Positions 15,651 to 21,162 of a stretch of DNA of 21,162 bases are shown piece by piece. The notes below the pieces were generated by a model. That model did no database searches, was not told where the DNA came from, and was given only the letters and a program-made list of their open reading frames with translations. This DNA is from an uncultured Eubacteriales bacterium (lineage in GTDB: Bacteria > Bacillota > Clostridia > Oscillospirales > Oscillospiraceae). Within the stretch, counting starts at the first letter, position 1. Each line of letters starts with the position of its first letter. A program made the position numbers and the translations under genes. The DNA is taken from positions 1 to 21,162 of the forward strand of contig UQGJ01000042.1 in NCBI GenBank assembly GCA_900540545.1. The letters run 5' to 3'.

Positions 15651-16523
15651 TTATCCTTTCTTTCCGCGCCTGCGGCATACCGGCGTCCCGGTCCACACCG
15701 GCCCCCGCTCCATGGGGCACCAGTACCACCCGCCGCCCCCGGTCCGCAGGCGAATGGAACGAATAACTACATTCAGCGCCGCGTACCGCTCCGGCTGAAG
15801 CAGCTCCTTAGCAAACGCGGCGTTAGCCAGGACCATGTAAGGGGAGTACCAGCAGGCAAACGCGATAAAAGCAATCAAAATCAGGGGTATCCCAATCATC
15901 GCGGCCCATAGGGAGAACGCCAAGGGGAACATCAGCAGGATCAGGCCCACTATAACGCCGGCCAAAGGCAGCTCCAGCCAGAATCCAAACACCAGAATGT
16001 CCCAAAACTGATGAACTCCCAGGGCAACGCCCTCCTTTAACTGGGTCACAGCCCCATCCCCGGGCGACAGGACCAGACGGTATCCAACCAGAAAGGTAAG
16101 CGTATTGTAGACGACCAGCAAAACCAAATCGATGCCCAGCCCCAGCAGAAGCACCCCCAGTTGTTGGGAGCGAAACAACAGATTCGGCCCCAGATTGACG
16201 AGAAAGCTCGCCAGAGAGAGACACAGGGCCACAAGCGCCGCTTTTCCCAACATCCCCCCGGTAAAGCTGAATCCCAGGCAGGAAATCCTGCCCGGTCTGC
16301 CCTCCACCAGGTCCAGCGCCAGCTTCATACACCCAAAAGACAGCAATGTGGATAGGAAGGAGACCGGTATCGTGACCCAAAATGGCGCCGTAACGTGGAA
16401 CATGTTTTGCGCTACGGCAACCAACAGTGAGGGTATCCCGGCCAGAATTCCAGCCAGAATCAAGATGCCCCGCCGTCCCCTGACCCACTCTCTGGCCCAG
16501 GCCCGTATCTCTCTGCCTTCCAT
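15651..16523 (-). CDS. Six-pass integral membrane protein (DUF975-like)
   Basis: This is a 290-residue protein with about six hydrophobic helices: ILILAGILAGIPSLLVAVA, FWVTIPVSFLSTLLSFGCM, AALVALCLSLASFLVNL, LGVLLLGLGIDLVLLVVYNTLTFLVG, LELPLAGVIVGLILLMFPL and LILIAFIAFACWYSPYMVLA. The pattern, including KLALDLVEGR after helix 2 and a YSPYMVLANAAF-like stretch, resembles DUF975 proteins of unknown function. GAGGAGG stands about 9 nt before the ATG at 16523; the frame opens further upstream but those starts lie in repeat sequence. It ends 4 nt before remB. It interrupts the usual recF-remB neighbourhood. No function can be assigned. Confidence 0.75.
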   Translation of the reverse strand: MEGREIRAWAREWVRGRRGILILAGILAGIPSLLVAVAQNMFHVTAPFWVTIPVSFLSTLLSFGCMKLALDLVEGRPGRISCLGFSFTGGMLGKAALVALCLSLASFLVNLGPNLLFRSQQLGVLLLGLGIDLVLLVVYNTLTFLVGYRLVLSPGDGAVTQLKEGVALGVHQFWDILVFGFWLELPLAGVIVGLILLMFPLAFSLWAAMIGIPLILIAFIAFACWYSPYMVLANAAFAKELLQPERYAALNVVIRSIRLRTGGGGWYWCPMERGPVWTGTPVCRRRGKKG

Positions 16524-16559
16524 ATTCGCAGTCCTCCTCTCTGATCTGTGCAGGGCAAG

Positions 16560-16625
16560 GTTCCTCTGGAGGGTCCCCTTTCTTCTCAAAGAAAGGGGAT
16601 GGAAAGAAAATAACGGGAACGTCCG
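16560..16625 (+). repeat. Dispersed hairpin element, copy 5
   Basis: TCCCCTTTCTT (16574-16584) pairs with AAGAAAGGGGA (16589-16599), followed by TGGAAAGAAAATAACGGG. The typical CCTCTGGAGGG arm precedes the stem. It is joined to composite repeat copy C. Confidence 0.65.
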
Positions 16626-16735
16626 GGCGGCGGGTACGGTTCCTGTGGGTTAGAACGACTTGATAGTAGTTGCGTTTTCATGGGTGCAAACAAGCCGCCA
16701 CAGGTCTGTGCGTTTTTGAATCGTCTTTTCACCCA
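16600..16735 (-). repeat. Composite dispersed repeat, copy C (shortened)
   Basis: On the minus strand this reads GATTCAAAAACGCACAGACC, TGTGGCGGCTTGTTTGCACC, AAAACGCAACTACTATCAAG, then CCGCCCGGACGTTCCCG and the hairpin element. It aligns with copies A and B but lacks the middle part with CATATGCCGAGGGGCG, the ACGAGCTGCAACGGCT block and the long GC hairpin. It forms part of the gene-free island 16524-16995. Confidence 0.65.
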
Positions 16736-16749
16736 TTGCCAGTCTGCGC

Positions 16750-16782
16750 GGGGCGTCGAGGACGCCGCCCCCTTCGTAGGGC
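16750..16782 (-). repeat. GTAGGGGGCGGCGTC palindromic repeat, copy 2
   Basis: GGCGTC (16752-16757) and GACGCC (16761-16766), followed by GCCCCCTTCGTAGGG, form the inverted counterpart of the repeat at 8291-8321. Confidence 0.5.
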
Positions 16783-16801
16783 CCGGCGTCCCCTGCGTAC
16801 C

Positions 16802-16841
16802 TGTCATTACGAGCCATTTCGCAAACTGGTGTGGCAATCCG
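16802..16841 (+). repeat. TGTCATTGCG-type dispersed repeat, copy 2
   Basis: TGTCATTACGAGCCATTTCG continues to ACTGGTGTGGCAATCCG, a diverged copy of the repeat at 8245-8286. Its stem is imperfect. Confidence 0.55.
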
Positions 16842-16912
16842 CACCCCACCGTATCCCATTGAGGGGCGGGATGACCTCGGCCTGCCATGCACCAGCCACC
16901 CCACGCTTCCCC

Positions 16913-16940
16913 GTAGGGGCGGCCCTTGCGGCCGCCCTCC
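16913..16940. repeat. GGGCGGCC palindromic repeat
   Basis: GGGCGGCC (16917-16924), CTTGC and GGCCGCCC (16930-16937), preceded by GTAGG, form an 8-bp stem. A relative lies at 9045-9065 within composite copy B. Confidence 0.5.
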
Positions 16941-16962
16941 CCTCGTCCCGCCCGCAGGCGAT

Positions 16963-16995
16963 ATTATCAATTATCCATTCTAACTTCTCAATTCC
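16963..16995 (+). repeat. AT-rich heptamer array, copy 3
   Basis: ATTATCA, ATTATCC, ATTCTAA, CTTCTCA and ATTCC follow in 7-nt register and end at the recF stop codon. Confidence 0.6.
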
Positions 16996-18099
16996 CTATA
17001 CCAGCTTCCCCCCGTGGATATGGAAGGTGGCCCCATCTCCCAGCCCGTCCAGCTTGTCGTCCTCGCAGCAGGTGATGAACACCTGCCCGCCGCCGATGCG
17101 GTTCAGGACGAACTCCTGCCTCCGGGCGTCCAGCTCGGACAGCACGTCGTCCAGCAGCAGCACCGGCCACTCCCCAGTCTCCTGGAAGAAAATCTCCCGG
17201 CAGCCCAGCTTGAGGGAGAGGGCCGCCGTCCGGGTTTGGCCCTGAGAGGCGTAGGTCTTTGCGTCCACCCCGTCCAACGTCACCACCAGGTCGTCCTTGT
17301 GGGGCCCGGTCAGGCACTGGCGGGCATCCAGCTCGGCCTGCCGGTGGCTCTCCTGGTGGGCCAGCAGGAGGGGGAGCAGCTCCCTGGGGGACGCCTCCGG
17401 GTCGGCGATGGTCTTTACCGTCTCATATTTCAGCCCCAGCAGCTCCCGCCCGCCGGAAAAATCGGCGTGGATGGGGGGAGCGGCCTCCATGAGGCGGCGA
17501 ATGAAATGGGCCCTGTAATGGATGAGGATGGCCCCGGTCTGGGCCATCCGCAGGCTGAATTCATCCAATGTGTCCAGCAGGGACGGCTTTTCCGGCCAGT
17601 CCCGCAGGATGCGAGTCTTGTGCTCGTAGAGTTTTTTATACTCCGCCAGGGCCACCGCATACCGGGGCCGGAGCTGGCAGATGGCGTCGTCCAGAAACCG
17701 CCGCCGGGCCGCCGCCCCATCCCGGATGAGGGACAGGTCCTCCGGGCAGAACAGTACCGTGTTCAATATCCCGGACAGCTCCCCGGCGGACTTGAGCTTC
17801 ACCCCGTTGGAGGTCAACTGCCGCCGGGCCCCCCGGTGGAGACTGGCCTCCAGGGTGAAATCCCGGTCCCGGGACTGGACCTGGGCCTTGAGAAAGGCGT
17901 GGTCCACTCCAAACTGGATGAGCTCCCGGTCATACCGCGCCCGGTGAGAGGACGCCGTGGACAGGTAGGCCACGGCCTCCAGCAGATTGGTCTTGCCCTG
18001 GGCGTTCTCCCCGTAGATGACGTTGCTGGCGGGGGAGAACCGGGCCTCCAGATGGAGGTAGTTCCGGTAGAAGTCCAGCTCGATGGCGTCGACTCTCAT
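16996..18099 (-). CDS. recF: DNA replication and repair protein RecF
   Basis: RecF is an SMC/ABC-type ATPase that binds gapped DNA and helps load RecA. The 367-residue protein starts MRVDAIELDFYRNY and has Walker A GENAQGKT (30-37), the ABC signature region LTGPHKDDLVVTLDG, and Walker B with the D-loop in LLLDDVLSELDARRQ; the family end VFITCCE is also present. The ATG at 18099 is chosen because it overlaps the stop of the S4 gene as ATGA, the standard arrangement, and gives the usual N-terminus; upstream in-frame sequence is low-complexity Arg/Gly. Length is normal. Confidence 0.96.
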   Translation of the reverse strand: MRVDAIELDFYRNYLHLEARFSPASNVIYGENAQGKTNLLEAVAYLSTASSHRARYDRELIQFGVDHAFLKAQVQSRDRDFTLEASLHRGARRQLTSNGVKLKSAGELSGILNTVLFCPEDLSLIRDGAAARRRFLDDAICQLRPRYAVALAEYKKLYEHKTRILRDWPEKPSLLDTLDEFSLRMAQTGAILIHYRAHFIRRLMEAAPPIHADFSGGRELLGLKYETVKTIADPEASPRELLPLLLAHQESHRQAELDARQCLTGPHKDDLVVTLDGVDAKTYASQGQTRTAALSLKLGCREIFFQETGEWPVLLLDDVLSELDARRQEFVLNRIGGGQVFITCCEDDKLDGLGDGATFHIHGGKLV

Positions 18100-18308
18100 A
18101 CCACCGTCAGTTCCACGCCGTCCAGCCCCACCTCGTCGCCGGGCCGGATTTTCTTGCCCCGCATGGTGCAGACCTCGCCGTTGACCTTCACGTCCCCGGC
18201 CTGGACGGCCTCCTTGGCCTCGCCGCCGGTCTCGCACACCCCCGCGAACTTCAGCAGGGCGTCCAGCTTGATGAACTCGGTGGTGATTTTGATTGACTGT
18301 TTCTGCAC
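18096..18308 (-). CDS. rlbA: S4-domain RNA-binding protein RlbA/YaaA
   Basis: This 70-residue protein is essentially one S4 RNA-binding domain: IKLDALLKFAGVCETGGEAKEAVQAGDVKVNGEVCTMRGKKIRPGDEV. Its relatives lie between dnaN and recF in many Firmicutes (yaaA in Bacillus) and have been linked to ribosome assembly. The start is GTG 18308 with GGAGG 7 nt upstream. Its stop overlaps recF by 4 nt, and dnaN ends 13 nt before it, so the three are one operon. Confidence 0.93.
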   Translation of the reverse strand: MQKQSIKITTEFIKLDALLKFAGVCETGGEAKEAVQAGDVKVNGEVCTMRGKKIRPGDEVGLDGVELTVV

Positions 18309-18321
18309 GAAGAAACCTCCT

Positions 18322-19434
18322 TTACTCTCCCGCCTTCAGCCGCACCGGCAGCACCATATAGAGGAAGTTCTCCTCCCCCTCGGCGGGGAGGATGACGCAG
18401 GGGGCCACGCCGGAGGACAGCTCCAGCCGCACCCGGTCCGCCGGGGCGGCCTTTAGCGCGTCCATGAGGTATCGGTTGTTGAACCCGATCTCCAGCCCCT
18501 CGCCGTCCCCGCTGATGGGACACTGGTCGGCGGCGTCGCCGATACCGGTCTTGGTGGTGATGTTCAGCACCCCGTCGCCAAAGACGCAGCGCAGGGGGGA
18601 CTTGAGCTTGTCGGTGATGATGAGGCTCACCCGGTCGATGGAGGTGAGCAGGGTTCGGGTATCCCCCTCCACCTTGATGCTGTTGTTCCGGGGAATGGCC
18701 TGCTTATAGGCCAAAAATTCGCCCTCCAGCCGGCGGGAGACCAGCATGGTATCTCCCATCTGGAACATGACGTGGCGGTCGCCCTGGGTGACCACAGCGG
18801 CCTCCTCGCTGTCCCCGCAGATTTTCTCCACCTCGCCCAGGGCCGCGCCGGGGACCACGAAGGAGAAGGCGGGCATCCCCTCCTTGCTCTCGATGGCCTC
18901 GTGACGGAGAGCCAGCCGGTAGCCGTCCACGGAGACGATGGTGAGGCCGGTGTCGTCGATTTCAAAGAGGGAACCGGTGTGGATGGGCCGGGACTCGTTG
19001 TCGCTGACCGCGAACAGGGTCTGCCGGATCATGGACCCCAGGGAGGAGCGCTGGATGGTCAGGGCGTTCTTGTCCTCCACGGCGGGCAGCTCGGGAAAAT
19101 CCTCGGCGTCGGTGGCCAGAATATTGAATTCCGACATGCCGCAGGTGATATGGACCGTGTAGTCCTGGCTGTCAAAGACCACCACGTCGTCGGGCAGCTT
19201 GCGGATGATCTCCCCGAAGAGCCGGGCGGACAGCACCAGGCTGCCGCCCTGGTCGATTTGAGCGGGCACGGTGGTGCGGATGCCGGTCTCCAGATTGTAG
19301 CCGGTCAGGCGCAGGTCGTGGTCGGCCTCCAGCAGGATGCCCTCCAGCGCGGGAATAGAGCTTTTGGGGGACACCGCCCGGGCGGTCACGGCGATGGCCG
19401 ACTGCAGCAGGACCTTTTCACAGGAAAACTTCAT
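18322..19434 (-). CDS. dnaN: DNA polymerase III beta subunit (sliding clamp)
   Basis: DnaN is the ring that tethers the replicative polymerase to DNA. The 370-residue protein has the three-domain clamp pattern: MKFSCEKVLLQSAIAVTARAVSPKSSIPALEGILLEA at the start, DAEDFPELP and VSDNESRPIHTGSLFEI in the middle, SVDGYRLALR, and the C-terminal NNRYLMDALKAAPADRVRLEL with YMVLPVRL. AAGGAAG precedes the ATG at 19434. It follows dnaA after a 250-nt spacer that contains DnaA-box-like sites. Confidence 0.97.
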   Translation of the reverse strand: MKFSCEKVLLQSAIAVTARAVSPKSSIPALEGILLEADHDLRLTGYNLETGIRTTVPAQIDQGGSLVLSARLFGEIIRKLPDDVVVFDSQDYTVHITCGMSEFNILATDAEDFPELPAVEDKNALTIQRSSLGSMIRQTLFAVSDNESRPIHTGSLFEIDDTGLTIVSVDGYRLALRHEAIESKEGMPAFSFVVPGAALGEVEKICGDSEEAAVVTQGDRHVMFQMGDTMLVSRRLEGEFLAYKQAIPRNNSIKVEGDTRTLLTSIDRVSLIITDKLKSPLRCVFGDGVLNITTKTGIGDAADQCPISGDGEGLEIGFNNRYLMDALKAAPADRVRLELSSGVAPCVILPAEGEENFLYMVLPVRLKAGE

Positions 19435-19596
19435 CAGGACTTCCTTCCTTTCGTCCCGCCTCCCCGCTCATCAAGAGGAGAGGAGGGGATATTTGTAGAA
19501 ATAGTACGCCGTAGGGAAAATAATTGGGGAAAACTGTCTCCACCGGCTGATGCTCTAGGGTTCCCGGCTCCACAGCCCATGTGTACAATCATTGCG

Positions 19597-19672
19597 TTAT
19601 TCCACAGACGCAAAAAGGGTCTCTTCTTTTCCACAGGCTATTTTCCACTTCTCCACAAAAGCCGGTGGAAAA
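19597..19672 (+). promoter_or_regulatory. Cluster of DnaA-box-like sites between dnaA and dnaN
   Basis: Near-matches to TTATCCACA occur as TATTCCACA (19598-19606), TTTTCCACA (19627-19635), TTTTCCACT (19641-19649), TTCTCCACA (19649-19657) and, inverted, GGTGGAAAA (19664-19672). In Firmicutes the dnaA-dnaN spacer often forms half of a bipartite oriC or a control site. An A-rich stretch, GGGAAAATAATTGGGGAAAA (19513-19532), lies beside it. No exact consensus box is present, so origin function is inference. Confidence 0.6.
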
Positions 19673-19684
19673 CGCATCCCGCCA

Positions 19685-21004
19685 TCACTCGTATCTCGCG
19701 TTTACGTTGGAGCGAATATCCTTGATGACCTCGGCGGTCTCCGGGTTGCTCTTTTTCAGCTTTTCGATGCGCTCGATAGAGTGGAGGACGGTGGTGTGGT
19801 CCCGGTTCTCAAACTCCCGGCCGATCTCCTTCAGGGACAGGTTGGTCATCTCCCGGATCATATACATGGCGATCTGCCGGGCCATGGCGGTGTCCTTGGT
19901 GCGGCCCTGGCCCCGGATGGCGTCGCCCTCGATGTTGTAGAACTTGCAGACCTCGTCGATGATGACGTCGGAGGTGGGCATGATGTCGGAGGGGTCCTTG
20001 AACATGTCCTTCACCGCTCGGTAGACGGTCTCGGCGTTCACGTCCTTGCCCTCCAGGTCCCGCAGGGCCATGATTTTGTTCACCGTGCCCTCGATTTGCC
20101 GGACGTTGGCGGTGATGTTCTCCGCGATGTACTGCAAGACGGCCTCGGGCAGCTCCACCCCCATGCGGATGGCCTTGTTCTTGATGATGGCCATGCGGGT
20201 CTCGTAGTCGGGGGGCTGGATGTCCGCGATGAGGCCCCACTCGAAGCGGGTCTTCAGCCGGTCCTCCAGCTTGAGCATCTCCTTGGGGGGCCGGTCGGCG
20301 GTAAAGACGATCTGTCGCTTGTTTTCATAGAGGGTGTTGAAGGTGTGGAACATCTCCTCCATGGTGGAGTCCTTGCCGGCGATGAACTGCACATCGTCCA
20401 TCAAAAACACGTCGGCGGCCCGGAACTTCTCCCGGAACTCGGCGTTTCGGCCCTCCCGGATGGCCTGGATAAGTTCGTTGGTGAAGGCGTCGCCCTTGAT
20501 GTAGACGATGCGGAAGTCCGGGTGGTCGGCGTGGATGCGGTGGGCGATGGCGTAGAGCAGGTGGGTCTTGCCCAGGCCCGACTCGCCGTAGATGAACAGG
20601 GGGTTGTAGTTCTGGGCCGGATGCTCGGCCACATTCTGGGCCGCGGCGTGGGCAAATTTGTTGGACGAGCCCACCACAAACCGCTCGAAGGTATATTCCT
20701 CCGTTCCCGGGAGGAAGCCCTCCTCCTTGCCGCTGTGGGTCTGGAGCCGCTTCATCTCGGCGTCCCCCAGGACCTCTATCTCAAACTCGGCGGAGAACAG
20801 CTCCCGCAGGGCGTTTTTGATGTTGGGCAGATAGCGGGACCGGATGATGTCCCGCTTGAACTCGGAGGGGGTGTGGAGCAGAAATTTGTCCTCGGTGAGG
20901 GATACCGCCACCGTGTCGTCAAACCAGGTGTGGATGGTGGTGGCGGTCATATCGGCCTCCATGAGGGTGAGAACTTTGGACCAGATATCCGCGGCGGAAT
21001 TCAT
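19685..21004 (-). CDS. dnaA: Chromosomal replication initiator protein DnaA
   Basis: DnaA opens the origin and loads the helicase. The 439-residue protein has domain I (about 1-80, IWSKVLTLMEADMTATTIHTWFDD), a short linker (82-105), the AAA+ domain with Walker A GESGLGKT (140-147), Walker B VFLMDD (199-204) and RLKTRFEWG (249-257), and domain IV with the DnaA signature RDHTTVLHS (401-409). GGGAGG stands 7 nt before the ATG at 21004; the open frame runs upstream to 21073 through the promoter, so that start is rejected. Length is typical for clostridia. Confidence 0.97.
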   Translation of the reverse strand: MNSAADIWSKVLTLMEADMTATTIHTWFDDTVAVSLTEDKFLLHTPSEFKRDIIRSRYLPNIKNALRELFSAEFEIEVLGDAEMKRLQTHSGKEEGFLPGTEEYTFERFVVGSSNKFAHAAAQNVAEHPAQNYNPLFIYGESGLGKTHLLYAIAHRIHADHPDFRIVYIKGDAFTNELIQAIREGRNAEFREKFRAADVFLMDDVQFIAGKDSTMEEMFHTFNTLYENKRQIVFTADRPPKEMLKLEDRLKTRFEWGLIADIQPPDYETRMAIIKNKAIRMGVELPEAVLQYIAENITANVRQIEGTVNKIMALRDLEGKDVNAETVYRAVKDMFKDPSDIMPTSDVIIDEVCKFYNIEGDAIRGQGRTKDTAMARQIAMYMIREMTNLSLKEIGREFENRDHTTVLHSIERIEKLKKSNPETAEVIKDIRSNVNARYE

Positions 21005-21044
21005 CGCCGGACCTCCCTTATTTTGAAGATTCCATATCTCATTG

Positions 21045-21073
21045 ATTATACCAAAAAACCCGTCCCGGCGCAA
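21045..21073 (-). promoter_or_regulatory. Probable sigma-A promoter of dnaA
   Basis: On the minus strand TTGCGC (21073-21068), a 17-bp spacer and a perfect TATAAT (21050-21045) lie 40 nt before the dnaA start. No DnaA box is seen in the 90 nt upstream within the window. Confidence 0.65.
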
Positions 21074-21106
21074 TGGAAAAAGGGAATTACTTTATAATAA
21101 TGTAGG

Positions 21107-21162
21107 CGATGCCTCCGGCGGGTCCCCTTTCTGGTTTCAGAAAGGGGACCGAAAGAAAACCA
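21107..21162 (+). repeat. Dispersed hairpin element, copy 6 (cut by window end)
   Basis: GGTCCCCTTTCT (21121-21132) pairs perfectly with AGAAAGGGGACC (21139-21150) around GGTTTC, preceded by GCCTCCGGCGG and followed by GAAAGAAAACCA. It lies upstream of the dnaA promoter; the rest of the element is outside the window. Confidence 0.7.

Noticed and set aside
16574..16599. Hairpin copies read simply as intrinsic terminators
   Set aside because: Copies occur in both orientations relative to nearby genes and most are not followed by a T-run, so they are listed as repeats instead.

Overview
This GC-rich window carries the origin-proximal gene cluster of a Gram-positive bacterium. The minus strand reads dnaA, dnaN, S4-domain gene (rlbA/yaaA), recF, remB, gyrB, gyrA, which is the conserved Firmicutes order around oriC. 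T-box control of a synthetase, an LTA-synthase-like enzyme and the style of intergenic repeats point to class Clostridia, probably Oscillospiraceae (Flavonifractor/Lawsonibacter/Oscillibacter-like). The genus is inference; the gene order and families are visible in the sequence.

Left part, plus strand (about 70-8960): a small XRE regulator overlaps comEC (DNA uptake channel), followed by holA (clamp-loader delta). A repeat-filled gap of about 740 bp leads to a sigma-A promoter, a glycine T-box riboswitch and a type-1 (alpha2) glycyl-tRNA synthetase. After a strong terminator come an LTA-synthase-family membrane enzyme and a Qnr-like pentapeptide-repeat protein.

Right part, minus strand (21073 down to 9435): dnaA with its own promoter, a dnaA-dnaN spacer with DnaA-box-like sites, dnaN, rlbA, recF, a repeat island, a six-pass membrane protein, remB, gyrB, gyrA, a SHOCT-domain membrane protein, and rnhA. 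A 462-bp element sits between the SHOCT gene and rnhA. It encodes a DUF559 (PD-(D/E)xK-like) endonuclease between 53-56 bp terminal inverted repeats, and its reading frame runs without a stop into RNase HI.

The strongest candidate for an undescribed system is this DUF559 element together with a 133-bp element at 3978-4110. The small element has the same type of ends and no gene, so the pair looks like an autonomous element and its MITE. All four ends keep two hairpins although the sequence of the inner hairpin differs at each end. A second dispersed family, present six times, has one or two hairpins with compensatory base changes between copies. A third family is a composite repeat of about 400 nt, present as two long copies and one short copy. 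The housekeeping genes are otherwise ordinary. GyrA has Gln at the usual Ser83 quinolone position and GyrB has Trp at the usual Lys/Arg447 position.
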